Assembly: GCA_946894095.1 (NCBI GenBank)
Contig: OX335651.1
Location: forward strand, 11,368,501 to 11,432,500
DNA length: 64,000 nucleotides
DNA from: Incurvaria masculella
Lineage: Eukaryota; Arthropoda; Insecta; Lepidoptera; Incurvariidae
Direction of reading: 5' to 3'
The notes below the pieces were generated by a model. It worked only from the letters and a program-made list of their open reading frames with translations, was not told where the DNA came from and did no database searches. The translations under genes and the position numbers were made by a program. This document shows positions 30,228 through 42,939 of the stretch, piece after piece (position 1 is the first letter of the stretch; each line of letters opens with the position of its first letter).

Positions 30228-30480
30228 CGTAATAGCTGACCCCAGGTCAAACGCCACAAGAATGTCCCAAAGCGAAGCTTACCCATAGAAAGGTGATGGT
30301 AGTTTCCTCAAATATGGTCAAGCAATAACAGCAGATATTAACTGTGCAGAACTCCGAACAAAAATGGCGAAACTCGTAGCAAAACAGCTCAATCGATCTC
30401 ACTCGTCAATCGATTGTCGCCATTATTGCTCCATGACAACGCAAGGCCTCACATTGCTCGAGACACCGTTTTAACCATAG
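30228..30480 (+). pseudogene. Mariner transposase fragment (second catalytic block)
   Basis: Frames with breaks read PKAKLTHRKVMVV, then YGQAITADINCAELRTKMAK, then LLLHDNARPHIARDTVL. HDNARPH is the block around the second catalytic Asp (codon 30435-30437) of mariner transposases. Frameshifts separate the pieces, and nothing of the N- or C-terminal parts or the inverted repeats was found. The subfamily differs from the mariner at 61.8 kb. Confidence 0.75.
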
Positions 30481-31755
30481 ACCTAGCATGCGCGCGCAGC
30501 ACGCTTACAAGACGAACAGAGTGTGGGAGCGAGACTCCATTTAAAATATCACTACCGTTGAATTAGAGAGGGATGGAACATAATTCCCGATGAGACCACT
30601 TTCAAAATCGTTATCACCACGTAGTGTACAAACACATTAAATGTCAAACGTTTTTTCGAAATATCTCGTACATTTCTAAAGTTAAAAGTTAAAAAGAGCA
30701 GTGTTGAAGCCATCATTACCTGTGCCTTTACGTATTGTGAGGTGAACAAGCGCCATAACCGAGAGAAATACACTTTTCAAAGGTAAAAACGAAATATCAA
30801 CCTAATCCATTCACTTATAATATAAGCCGAAATTCTACAAATAAAGTAACTGTAATTGTAAATTACGCTTCCTTTTATCAATATTTATATAATTTATAAC
30901 ATTTCCTGCGTACATTCAGGATATTTTAAACAGTGAGAAAATATTTTGCTTCGCTAGGGCTTGACAAAGACGTTTGTTTGACAATCGATATTTTTTGACG
31001 GATCACCACGCGATTCAGACGCCGCGCGCCGCGGCGCCGTGCGGCTCGGTCGCCACTCCTTTCACGGGATAATATATATTGAAACTATTTTGGATCTATT
31101 TCAAATTTTATTATTATGACATCATTCTTTACGTTAGTACCCTGCTGGATAAGTTTTATGCAATTGGGCACATTATTAAGTGGCTACAATCCACGTCACA
31201 GGATACAAAAAATCTCTATTGCTCAGAGCTTTTTTTATTTAAGATGGTCTTTTAATTCCTTGATTGTATGTAGTAATAAATCCTATCTGACTCATTAAAC
31301 ATTATTGATGGACGTTGAAGCCAGCAATTTTTCGAAATGTGTAAAAATATGATCGTTTATTTGGTGTTTGTAATCAGAGCCAGCTTAGTGCTGGGATTGC
31401 ATTATTTCGAAAACTACCAATTACTTGAAATGTTATTGAAAGAGGCTACCTTTTTACCATTTGGTAATCTAGAGAAAAGTATATATTTTTTTCAGATCGA
31501 AATTGACACATTAGCATTTTAATGATTTTTCTTTACAAACTTTATTTAAATTTATTAAAAAAAATCTTGCCGGCCAGTATAACGAAGCAACTGATTGTAC
31601 ATCAATTGTTACAGTTACCTACACCAGGCATTAATTTTAATTCTGAATTTCCCTATTCCCTAAAATTTCTATGTCCAATTATTTGTATTGAATTGTTCGT
31701 GCGAAAAAATCGTAAGTACTCGCAACTATGGAGAGAAATAGTGGACAAAAATGTT
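30481..31755. other. Intergenic, no gene
   Basis: AT-rich apart from a short GC-rich dyad at 31016-31062 ('gccgcgcgccgcggcgcc'). No gene is recognised. Confidence 0.5.
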
Positions 31756-31759
31756 TACC

Positions 31760-31800
31760 GGTACTTTTTTTGGTGCAATCACTGCACCAAAAAAAGTACC
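31760..31800. repeat. Perfect hairpin: 18-bp stem, 5-nt loop
   Basis: 31760-31777 and 31783-31800 are exact complements (ggtactttttttggtgca), with loop atcac. Part of the stem is a T7/A7 run. It is not at the ends of any element that I can define. Confidence 0.95.
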
Positions 31801-32441
31801 AGTCATCAATAAAAAAAAATGTTTAAAAACGTTTTTAAAAACACGATTGTAATAAGATTTTGAATTTAATCTGAAAATCCTGCTTGCTTCCAACGAATGA
31901 CACGACGAAAAACGTTTTTAGATCTTTTTTCAAAATCTGATTACAATGCTTCAAATGTAGATGTCGCTGATACTTTTTTTATTTTTTTTTGTCTTGATAA
32001 CATCATAAAACAAAAAGGTTGCAAGGTTGCAAAGCCGGAATATCGGAAAATTTCAAAAATAAAAAAATCTTATCTCGTTACCACGTGACATCTGACAAAA
32101 GGTATCATAGGTATCATTGATACCTTACAAATGACCCCACTTACCTATAAATTAATGTTGTCGGCCGATGTGTCGAACATACTGTATAATGCTCTATCAA
32201 TCAATGATGTCGTACTAATAGCCTCGGCACAATAACTTGACAACGTATTTTTTTCTATCGGACCAGGGCGGCATACGTTTTAATTAATCCGAAAAATTAT
32301 AAGTTTTAGGTACATTGGCATTGATTGTAAAGTGATAAGGTAACTCATTCATTAAGAAGAAAACATGCTTAGGTCTTTTATTTTTCTTTAATTTCAATTT
32401 AAACAGTTAGAAATACATTAACCACAATAATAGATACTCAG

Positions 32442-32558
32442 GGAAGCGAAAGCGATAAGTTCTCGTGTTCGCTTCTGTCAAACTCTATGATAAAGATGCC
32501 TACTTTTTCCTACATAGATTTTACAGAAACGAACACGAGAAATTCTTTGTGCTCATGG
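32442..32558. repeat. Small foldback repeat (GAAGCGAAAGC arms), copy 2
   Basis: Shares 'gttctcgtgttcgcttctgt' and the arm complement 'acagaaacgaacacgag' with the copy at 6975-7091. Confidence 0.65.
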
Positions 32559-32559
32559 A

Positions 32560-34540
32560 TAGCGGTCTTCCGCTATGTGTACATTTATGTATATAAAATG
32601 TCTACAGCTTTTTTCTACTTAGCGGATGACAGCTACTCGCCCTCAGATGAGTCGCGTGCTTACCAGTTAAAGGATTTTTAAAATTGTTTTATTCAATATT
32701 TTATCTTACAAATGTCGGTGCACATGCACATCCAATAAATATCGATATCGATAATTTTGGATGCGGGACTTAGCAACACTATTTTTCACCAAGACATTAA
32801 CAGTGCACCTATACTGTTGCATTTCGATTTTTGTCTCGCCAGCTATCAGACTTTGTTGTTCTTGTACATCATATTTTTATGGTTTTAACACTCCAAGACC
32901 GCAGTTAGAAAGTACCCGTCATTCCCCGTACTCTCCGCACCTCGCCCCAACCGGTAGAAAGCCAAGCAGTACAAAATAAAAAAAACACATGTGTGGAGTC
33001 AGTACTATCGCACGAGCTATCGCAAAGGTTTAAATGATCTTCCATATGGCAGAAAAGTATACACAACGATCACTGAGAGGTTTTTTTCAGTACGAAACAC
33101 CAATTTCATACTTTAATATAACTTTACTTTAATCAACATATAGGGGTTAGTGGAAACATTAAAGTCTGTAGGATAGAAACTGTATCAGTTTCCATTAGAT
33201 GTATATTACACACTCCGATTCGTAATTTTTTTTCCTGTCGGTTCGATTACTTCTGGCGAAGAAGAGCTGACAAGAAACTTCGTCAGGTTGGTCATTGTAT
33301 TATTTTTCCATTGATACTTACAAACTAGTTTACAGTGATTGATTGATTACTACTACTGCTCACAAAGAACATTATATACATTGGTGAAGAGCAAACTCTT
33401 GACTACGATAATTACATCTTATTCTAAATTAATAGGAACTATATTCTAAATTATTCGGGTGGAAAAATCATTTTTGATACAAGGTAATATCAAATCAAAT
33501 ATAAGTTAGTAAATGATGAGTAAGGTGGTTGCACAGAAATGTTTGAAATTTTGATTATTCAATCCTGGACACAGCCAATGTTTCAGGCACATTACAAAGT
33601 GAACCGATCGCTTGTTACAATGAGAAACAGGAACAAAGTTTATCTAAACCAAATGAAAGTGCTGCCCGTGGATGTAAACCGAGCTCTGACGGGATTAAAA
33701 GGAAAGTTTTACGTTTCAACGAGGTAGTTCTCTGCCAGTTTCGTTTGAAGCCTCCAAACTAGCTCCGAATTTCTAATGGCCCTCTATTATGAAAGCTACG
33801 CCTTCACTCGGATGAGTTCTTCGTGAATTTAATCTCTAAAAGTAACAGTGACATTTTTTTAAAAATATAACACGTTTAGTTTATGTAACTTAATAATTTC
33901 CATCGTTACGCTAAGCAAAGCTTTAGGAAACTAATGTAAACAAGAAATTAATGGCTTACTAAAAATCATTATAAATGAATGAATGAATGATTGATTGATT
34001 ATGATTATTATAATTATATTTTATTAAGATTTATTTATTTCAGTCGATCGTCCAAACTGATAAGGAACTCAATAGATATGATAATTGACTATTTTCTTCT
34101 TCATACAATAATAAATGACACACGTCTTTGCATGAAGGAAGCATGACACTGTTTCTTTTAAAAACAGTGAACATTCTCATCTTATATAACTGCAATTAAT
34201 AAATTACTATGTTACACCCCCCTGCTGAATTCTTTCGCTGAGATATATTAAATCTACTAACTTAGGTTGCCACGCCAGAAATTTGATAAGTGCATACATA
34301 TATAACAAGAATGCTTTACGGTGAAGGAAGCATCGTGAGCAAACCCACCACTTCGGTAGTGTTAGGCTTTCTTGCAAATACCTAGATGACACATTAATGG
34401 ACTCGCTACTCATTACGTGAGCTCAAACAACATTGGGAGAAACGAGATTGCCAGTAGCCGATCGCTAGGTACACTGGTACGAATTTCGAAACCCAGAATT
34501 GGCGACCGTTATGATTTTATTTTATTTTCACTGAACTAAA
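32560..34540. other. Intergenic, no gene
   Basis: AT-rich with simple-sequence bits (GAAT/TTGA near 33980). Nothing coding is recognised. Confidence 0.5.
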
Positions 34541-34544
34541 TGGA

Positions 34545-34660
34545 AAATACGGGAAAAAATATTGCCGATTCGACCATCTTCATCCAATGCGATAGCCCCA
34601 ACCTAGTCTACCATCTAGTATGGTAAGCTACTTACAAATTTGAATCAAGGCCGGCCTTAA
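34545..34660. repeat. SINE-tail-like fragment
   Basis: 'attgccgattcgaccatctt' with 'ccaatgcgatagccccaacc' recurs in variant form at about 35335, 54150 and 60980, in association with SINE sequence. Confidence 0.5.
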
Positions 34661-35114
34661 GGCTGTCGTGAAGTCACAGGAAATCTCAGATTTGAAAATT
34701 TTAAGAAATGCATTCTTTGTCCATTGGCCAATACACAATTTTGCACGGCGGCTGCCAAGAAAATAGCGAAATTGTCTTCCAGACCCTAAACGTTATCAGA
34801 TTTTTATAACAAAAAATAAAAATAAAATGTTTAATAAAAAATATCACTTGAGAAAGCTTCATCCTATGTCCGTATGTTTAGATTTTTGATTTTTGTCTTT
34901 TTCAGTTAAAAAAACCTGAAATGAACGTAAAAAAGACTTTTTTCCAATGTCTATAAGCCAATATATTCCAATCTAGGTATATTAAAAAAACTAAAAGAAA
35001 AAGACATAGATTTCTAAAATATACTTTATAACCCAACATTTCAAACACCTAATAGAACTTTAAGAGGATGGAAACAGTTATCAACCGTCGTATGGAGAAT
35101 TGATAGAGTAAGGA

Positions 35115-35280
35115 CCGGTAACGACGTTTTGTTCGGCCAAACTGATATTTACCTGTTAGCATGGTACGAAATGCAAATAAACATCAGAGCACCTTAAGAG
35201 GTCCTGGCGTACGCCATATGCCACGCTTTACATTACCAAAAATCACTCTTTTTCCTGTTCACCCGGCGAGTTAATTAACA
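35115..35280. repeat. GGTTACCATGG foldback family, partial copy carrying a LINE tail
   Basis: 'gttcggccaaactgat' ... 'gcatggtacgaaatgcaaat' ... 'ttcacccggcgagttaatta' matches the copies at 39895 and 42940. About 45 bp of LINE 3' end (35190-35238) interrupt it. Confidence 0.65.
35190..35238 (+). pseudogene. 49-bp 3' tip of the 19-kb LINE family
   Basis: 'aggtcctggcgtacgccata' and 'tgccacgctttacatt' match 21643-21680 almost exactly. It is an extreme 5' truncation. Confidence 0.7.
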
Positions 35281-35394
35281 ATGGTCCTAAGAATGGACGT
35301 TTAAAAACTGAACGACGGAAACAAGACACTTTTTATTGCCGATTCGACCACCCTTCAACCCCGGGTTGGTTGGTTCAGCATGAGTTTGCACACT

Positions 35395-35660
35395 ATCCAT
35401 ACTTTTATTATAAATGCGAGAGTAACTCTGTCTGTCTGTTACTTTTTCACGCCTGCACCCTAGAACCAATGTTGGCATATAGAGAGACTGGACCTTGGGA
35501 TAGGATATAGTGGCAATAATTGAATTCGAAGTCACCCCCCTGGATGAAAGTTTGTATTGGAACTCATATAACATACAATGTTTAGTACAGCCCAACATCA
35601 GTCCGAAACGACATTGACCCGAGCGTAATCGAGTACCTACCTCAGCTAGTCCCATATAAA
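35395..35660 (-). repeat. RTE-like tail sequence (minus)
   Basis: The minus strand carries 'gtaggtactcgattacgctc' and 'gggtcaatgtcgtttcg', the same motif family as 50590-50700 (minus) and 60430-60680 (plus). At the other end lie 'actctgtctgtctgttactt' and 'ttataaatgcga', which are common at these tails. Confidence 0.55.
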
Positions 35661-35945
35661 ATATGAATGGAAACCTTTTATTTGAAACCTTAATTGATAT
35701 TTCATATATATTTATGAAATAATGAGATGAGCTGATAATAATCGAACACGTTATTTTAATGTCACATTAATAATAATCAAAGATTGCCATCAGGTGACAA
35801 TCTTTAGACAATCTGAAGGCAGACAGACGCTTCATTGTGCTTTGTGGGTTCACGCACGTAAAATTAATATTAGTGGGCCCACTGCATTTTTTCCATGTGC
35901 ATCTTGTGAAAGGCGATTTAAACGGATCTTTTTCGTCATTCGGAC

Positions 35946-36636
35946 GGGGGAACGGCAACATGTATAAATGCAGATCGTATAATATAATACTTCGACGAAA
36001 TATTCAAAACCATGCACAACGTTCAATAAGCAGATCGTGCAATTTTATACGTAGTGCATGAAGAAATTGAAGAAATAAAATAACTGTTTTCACAACGAAT
36101 GAAATTTGTGCTTCTGCATTGAGCCTTAGATTCAATCTAAAACTGTTTATATAACAAAAAAAACCGTTTAAAAAGAGAACCGTTTATATCGTATAATGAT
36201 ATGCATGGTTCGATAAGTGTCATAAATATCATACATTTAAAGTATATACTCGCGCGCGAATTTATTTGGTCTCAATTCAACAAAAATCATTCCTGTAAAG
36301 TTAGGTTAAATTAGGTAAAAAAATTTTACTCTATAACAAATAAGGCTTAGTAGCAATTAAATGTCAGCTTTAAATGTATACGCATTACGACGCTTTATGC
36401 AGTGCTCCATTTAATGTTACATGTACTGCATGGTTTTCTTTTGGGAATGTTATACGTTTTGATTTTATAACGTTATGCATGACGAAAAGAGTAAAATTTA
36501 TTTTATAAGCTTTCTTATACATTGTCGATACGTATAAAATTATACATTGTAGATTTTATACTATATGCATGGTTTTGATGTTTTGCACAAAACTACTTTT
36601 ATATGTTGTGAATTTTATACGTAGTGAATACGACTC
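35946..36636. mobile_element. ACGTATAAT-box inverted-repeat element, copy 2 (691 bp)
   Basis: Begins 'gggggaacggcaaca' and ends 'gtgaatacgactc' like copy 1, with the same internal landmarks ('aaccatgcacaacg', 'ttatacgtagtgcatgaag', 'atgcatggtttt'). The flanks are attcggac (35938-35945) and atccggcc (36637-36644): a diverged 8-bp duplication. More of its ACGTATAAT boxes are mutated than in copy 1, so it is probably older. Confidence 0.8.
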
Positions 36637-36644
36637 ATCCGGCC

Positions 36645-38110
36645 CACTGGTTTCTATAACGTTGGTTCTCAAAGGACTTCCTACAGCGGGACTAGTATGG
36701 TTCCCATGTGGTGTATTAGGCTACTATCATGACAGTAGGTGTGGTATAGCCATCCATTTACATAAAAATAATTCAATTACGGTCCGTATTTCGTGGAGCC
36801 CCCCGTTCGGAGACGTAATCCAATATCTACTGAACCTTTTAACTCTTTTTGTGGAAGCTCAATCGACTTTTCCTTCCGCTCGCTTTTTCTTAGCTTAAGG
36901 AGCGTTCTTGAAATATGTTTTCGGATGTCCGACCACCAAAATATGCTCACAAAATTCTATAACCTTGGAAGTGGTATTTATAACGTATAAGTAAATGATG
37001 CATAATGGGCTCGGTTGATACATATAACGAGATATTACAGTAGGTATTCGTATCTTATATTCTGTGATATTACCTTGATACAACAGTGTTACTAATTATG
37101 AGTTTCATGCGAATAGAACATATCAGTGCCGTCTTTTTTTTGGGTTTTGAAACTTTTTTCGATGATCAGCCCGCATTAAAACGAGACAAAAACAGTCAGT
37201 TTTCCTCAACTTCAGTCATGGATGCCACTGGCCACTCTTCAGGTAATTTGGCGTATAGATAAGCAGCATATAATTGTTACGAAGAATCAAATTATACGTA
37301 GATACAAATCTAATCAAAATCGGGTAAGTGGTTTTCAAGTCAAAAGACAAATAGGCAAACTAGCGCCTGATGTTGGATTTTATAAGAGATACTACCAGCC
37401 GCATTTTTATGGACTGCATTTTTATGGCTAACACCACACGTACTTTCATGATATTAACACACATGTTAACTAAGTGCTATGCCAGCACCTGCCTTATATC
37501 ACTCGGCTACATTAAATTCAATCCGTGCGAGATTACCGCTACCGCCTAGTAAGTAAGGAAGGAGACCAAACATTTTAAGTGCAATCCAAACTTGTAAATA
37601 AAATATACATTGAATATTATACTTGAATTCTTCTTAAAATAATTGTTATTGATTTTTATAAACATTACAACAACTTTCCCAATAATCAATAACTTTTTGA
37701 CAGTCACTTTATGGAGGTCATAATTAGAGCTGCTTGTCAACGGCCAAATACATCAAAGAGAAATGCTTCACTTCCCCCCGTACCTCCCCCTTCCATTCTT
37801 CCTTCCCCTCTGCTCGAGTCCGCGCTTGGTATCGGTCTTGATCAATTCCATCAGCTTTGAAGAGAGTCTCGATTAAATCAGAGTTTAAAATGTGTCTGTA
37901 CAGAGTTATCACCTATATCTTCTACTTTATGTTGAAATTGTATCTTTAGAATAGTACAGAGTAGGTAAGTTTACCTGATACTTATATTTTTTAGAATATA
38001 CTCTTAGTTTTTTTTTGCAGGTGCTCGCTATAGCGGAAAACACCGAGATACAGTACTATTTAAGAGAGCTGTCCAGCTTGTGATTACCAGGTTGAAGGTA
38101 TGAGGAAAAG
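36645..38110. other. Intergenic, no gene
   Basis: A SINE-like tail word ('acagtaggtgtggtat') occurs near 36733. Otherwise AT-rich with no recognised frame. Confidence 0.5.
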
Positions 38111-38119
38111 CACTAGCCT

Positions 38120-38400
38120 TCAGACGGTCCTGTACCTTGAAAATGATTTGAGAAATGGTTCACTCACAAAAGCCTAATCAAAAGCTCTGATTTATCTGCG
38201 CCGAGTACCACGGGTGTAAATTGGAAGGGATGAAAGTGCTAATGAACAGCGTCCATGGATCTACCTGTAAAATAGTCTGAAGATTCCCACAACTCGTCTG
38301 TAGCTTTGACAAGATGGATGGCTTGGCGCCGTATTGAGTCCAAGGAAGCCAACTGTCTTCCCAAATATGGATACAATATTTCATCACCTGACTAATCTGT
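38120..38400 (-). pseudogene. Decayed LINE reverse-transcriptase C-terminal fragment
   Basis: The minus strand reads MMKYCIHIWEDS, then in a shifted frame RRVVGIFRLFYR followed by IHGRCS. These parallel 'YCSHLW' and 'LRRDVGSL.VFYR.YHGEC' of Jockey/CR1-like LINEs (compare the intact LINE at about 21170-21350). Several shifts and a stop are present. Confidence 0.5.
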
Positions 38401-38659
38401 TATTTTTACAGAAGAATTAGTTTTGCCGGTGAGCAACCTTCTGCAACGGTAATCCCCAAGAAAACTTGGAAGGAAGAGAAAACACAGCATTGCGTCTTGT
38501 AAACGTTGAAGGTGTCAAGAATCTTCTAGCCTCTACTTTCTCAAGAACATTATGCACTATATCAACCACAGACGCTTCGCCTTCCGGGGCAGTTCATATC
38601 TGCTCCTCCAATACAAGACATATCACTCATGCCCGGGCTGTCATCCACTAGTAAAATAA

Positions 38660-39890
38660 GTGATTTCTTAACAACCAACCCAAGATGACTTGTGAACATA
38701 TTTTGATATTATATTTAGTATAGGTAGCCATATCTCCATCGATTTGAGTTTGCGGATCCATCTTGTGCGTATGTAAATGGGACAAGGGTCGGACGGATAA
38801 TCGTTCAATGCACGAAACTCCACCAGAAGCAAGCTGACGACTTCAAACACTATATTGTTGCCACATATTTTTTTTGTATTTTATGGTTTGCATAAGCGTA
38901 AAAATAAATATTTTATTAACAAAAAATATCGTTGACCAATCTATCTCTATCACAATTTTATTCGAGAACACATATCTAACTCTAATATTAGCATTCATGT
39001 ATAAATCCTCAGTCAAATTAAGAAATATGTTTATGAAATTTTGCACTTTAAATAAATCAATTAAGAACTACGTCTGTACGCTTTGGTTTTTTTATAACTT
39101 AACTTCTGTCTATGATGTACGCTTTTTTGTATTTGTATACACATTTTCCATGCGTATATCACGGATATAATAATGTATCAAAAACCATAACCTACAGACG
39201 TAGCTATCAGTTGATTTATTTAATTGGCTATTTTTTTTATTTGACTGAGTAAACAGGCACAGGCCATTGTATGGAACGTGATCACCTCATTATCCTCTTA
39301 ACAAGAGGTTCACATATCAAGAGTACGTAATTTTAATTTGCATTAATCATAGCTGTATTGCACGAAAGATAAAGATACCAGCAAGATAATATCGAAGAAC
39401 ATAACATCAGAATATTAAAAATAAGCTATTGAAACATGTAGCTAATATTGGATAGGTCCGTGTAGACCTTTCGTGGGCATAGACGATATTATCTCGTTCA
39501 AAAGACTCGCGAATAAAGTTGGCATTGTCATCGTTGTCATGAGGATAGAATGAAATATTGTAACGCTTCTCGGCTCGATAACCAATTCCAAATAAATTCC
39601 TTTCAATCTTCCCCTCTTTATTCAGCCCTTCATAACGATGAATAACTGTTGATAATTAAGACACCCTCTTCGCGCGAATATTTCATAACAATAAAATCAA
39701 TCGTGAGCTTTGTTTAGAATATAATGACTCTAAAATAACCCACATTTAAGGGCCTAGTTAGACGTCTAAGCACATAATTGACCGAGCGAAGCTTTTCGGA
39801 TTTTTTTCGAAAACGACAAAAAACATCTATATAATTATCGAACCTGCTCTTAAAAATTCACATCAATCGGTTGAGAAATGTAACCTGGGG
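38660..39890. other. Intergenic, no gene
   Basis: AT-rich. The frame at 38874-39170 is low in GC and lacks a known domain. Confidence 0.5.
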
Positions 39891-39892
39891 GG

Positions 39893-40128
39893 TTACCATG
39901 GTGAGTTAACTTGCCGATTGAATAGCAGGTACACAGGCACGATAGTGAATAAATCGCACGTTAAGTTGCAATTCGTATCATGCTGTCAAACGGCATGTTG
40001 TTCGGCCAAGTGAACTGAAGTTTATCAGTTGGCATGGTGCGAAATGCAAATAAACGTAAGATTTAATCACTGTTTTGCTTGTTCACCTGCTATTCACCTG
40101 GTGAGTTATTACCCATGGTAACATCCCC
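39893..40128. mobile_element. GGTTACCATGG foldback element, fullest copy
   Basis: The ends 'ggttaccatggtgagttaac' and 'gttattacccatggtaac' are complementary and the inner arms ('gaatagcaggt' against 'acctgctattc') continue the pairing. About 235 bp, non-coding. Related sequence lies at 35115-35280 and 42940-43160. Confidence 0.75.
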
Positions 40129-40129
40129 C

Positions 40130-41180
40130 TGGAGAGGAAAACAGCCGGACAGCCGGACATACGAAATAATGTTTGACCAAGTTAAAACGGGACGCTAGGC
40201 TCGCGTCAATTATACGTTTTGAAAGAAATATGATAATGTAAATGTAATTGATTTCTTCCTTTACTTAAATTCAAGAAAAAGCCTCTAACGTGATAAATGT
40301 ATACTAATCCCTATAAAATTATGCATGGCAGTTATGAGAGGTTGTGGCTTAAAACGCTTATCTATTCAGGGTTAAAACTTCCCTAAATAATCTTTATCTT
40401 GTCTAAAAGAGCCAGAACCTTGAGGGAGCCCTACCAAACAGATTACCTACAGTTTTATCGAGATCTTTCAGTAGTACAGTCGTTTACTTAATAAAAAGGG
40501 GCAACCATTCGGAGTTGTTTTGTAACTGCAATAGAAAAAATACGTTTTCTTGGCTTTGTATACCTGTACTCTATCGAATAAATATTTTTTTTATTTCTAT
40601 TTAGGTATATTTCTATGAGAACCGGGAGATAGAGAATGACAGTAAGTGTCCGTTCCTGCGATTGAACCAAGCTTGTAACATGTCGTCTAATATACGTTTT
40701 CTTCTATCCTAGGGAACCGTAATAACAAAATGTAGTAAAACTAGAACCTACCAAAAAAAGCACGGTGTTTGTGTTCCGAAAAGAAAAAAAAGAACTGTCA
40801 CAGAGTTTGGAGAGGCGGAAAAATGACAATCATGATGTAGCATTAAGAGTTATGAAAATGATTTATTTCTAGGCCGTAAAAATGTGTATTTAGTGTACCA
40901 AATGCGTGTGCGGGCTTAACCGAAACACCTTAATCTTTATAAAAGCCTTCTTTTGATGATGAATAGCTGGATCTTCACTCTAAAGCAACTGCATTGAAAG
41001 GTATTAAGAAAGGGGGATGTTTACAATTAATGTAGCAGAAATACTCGATAATTCTGTATGGCAATGTTGAAAATGTTGAGTATTTGTGAGCGATTTATCC
41101 AAGAACAATTTTTAAACTCGCATTTTTTTCTTAAATTTGTTTATGAACAAACAAAATAATTGGCTCTTATTATTTTTTTT
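40130..41180. other. Intergenic, no gene
   Basis: AT-rich, with no recognised features. Confidence 0.5.
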
Positions 41181-41183
41181 TTG

Positions 41184-41930
41184 TTACAAATAGTTTTCTA
41201 ACAGATTTTCGAGGAAAACTTTATGTTTATAGTCACCGCGTTTTTGTAAATCTGTATATGTTTTTAATATAATCAGGCTTTCTGGGAGAGTAGACCAGAA
41301 CGGGCAGTAAAAAACATAAGTATGATAATAATTTAATAGAACAGTAATAACAAAATGGGTGACAGCCCATTTCACCTGTATCCAGATGGGCTAATGTGGC
41401 ATAAACCCAGGCCAGCTGGAGAATACCGTCACAGTGATGATAGAGATAGTTTCTGCAATTGTTGGACATCCCTTTGCCCTTAAGGCTCCATAGGACGCTA
41501 ACCTCCTATATTTTGAGTTTATTTTTATTTGATCTCGGCGTCGGTTAAGAATAAACACCGATAAAAAAATGGTAATATCAAAGTTTAGACTATTATCTAG
41601 TGTATGATCGTAAAATGGTTTTAATTAGTTGCTTAATTCTTTAAAAAAATATGTTTTTGTACACATTTTTAATATGTTTTTACTACGTTTTCATGCCGGC
41701 ACTTGAAAACTATGAATGATTTAGAAAATTTTCTTGTTTGTGGTACAATATCATATATTTATCCAGTAAATAACCGTGAAACATATATTAATTCACTTTA
41801 GAAAGTAGACTTTACAGGCCTAAATTTAGCTTCGTCGCGCTCGATTTTCACGCACATAGAACTATGAACCCTAACGCAAACTCAGTGCTACCGGAGATCG
41901 CCATTATCGTTTGGTTGCTGAACGTTGGAG
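41184..41930 (-). repeat. Long interspersed repeat, copy 1 (pairs with 59080-59700)
   Basis: Shares 'tatttttat', 'gcgtcggttaagaataaaca', 'gtgtatga' and 'catatatttatccagt' in the same order as 59250-59530. The minus strand has the frame MSNNCRNYLYHHCDGILQLAW, truncated by stops. The family is not identified. Confidence 0.6.
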
Positions 41931-42410
41931 TCAGTTGAAGTTAGCTTCCAAGATGGGCCCCGCATTACAAAATTACGCTCCCCATACAAACGTTTGTTTG
42001 TATGTATGTAATGCTTGTATGTAATTTCAAAACCACTGTTCCAATTTGATATACAATCTTATATGCGATCAATACCCCTTTTTGGAACATCTTATTTGAT
42101 GTCACGTGTCTTTACCGTGTTTGAAGTATTAAGTTACGGACCTCTACGCTCTCCAATGTTCCCAACAAGAGGAACTTCACAGAATAACCATTTCCGCTTT
42201 CTCAACATGCTCTCGTAAAAACGAACGTGCTCTCCTCGCCTCCCCTTCTTATAGGGGGTTCGCTCACCGCGCCCACCTGGCAGCTACGGGCAGGCGAGTT
42301 AGAAAGGACGTGAGTGGCGACTGAAACTCATCCGTTTGGCGGCAGTGTTGCCACGTATTAGTAACAATCCATGCATTGCGCGCCTGTCCATGAAACTCCG
42401 TGCTCAACGG

Positions 42411-42805
42411 GCCCATTCCTGGAATTCCGTAATCAGGAATCGTGAGGCTAGAAAAGCCTTTATAGATGTTTTCAAAGCATTTTTTCCGACGGAAAATCCT
42501 GATTGAATTGAAATACTATGCTCCGGAATCTTTTCGTCAAGAAAATCGCTTTGAAAACCGCAATAAAAGTGGTTTTCTAGACTCAGGATTTCTGATTCCT
42601 GATTACGGAATTTCAGGAATAGACCGGCAGGAAACAGGAATCTTTCAGCAGATAAACCGCTTTTACAGAGGTTGCATGATGTTGTTTGTTCAATTATTCA
42701 ACATTTTCCGTCGAGAAAATCGCTTTGACAACCTCTATAAATTCAGGTTCCCTACTCAAATATTCCTGATTCCTGAACATGGAGTTCCAAGAATCGGCTT
42801 ACTGA
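42411..42805. mobile_element. CAGGAATC foldback family, two adjoining copies
   Basis: The first unit (about 42411-42620) carries 'attcctggaattccgtaatc' and its complement 'gattacggaatttcaggaat'. The second (about 42640-42805) shares 'ttccgtcgagaaaatcgctt' and 'attcctgattcctgaacatg' with 15237-15345. The 161-codon open frame across them is coincidental. Confidence 0.7.
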
Positions 42806-42939
42806 TGGTAGCTAAGCTTAGTTTACGAATTCGGGACGCGCTAAATCGAATGTTCGTTGCACTAAATTATGTATTTTTTAAAGTATGTATTCTCGCGTGT
42901 TCTTACATACGTGTCGTTGGAACGCGACAACATCGAGGA

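Noticed and set aside
31016..31062. GC-rich dyad as a regulatory site
   Set aside because: Short, with no associated gene; similar GCG-rich dyads arise by composition alone.
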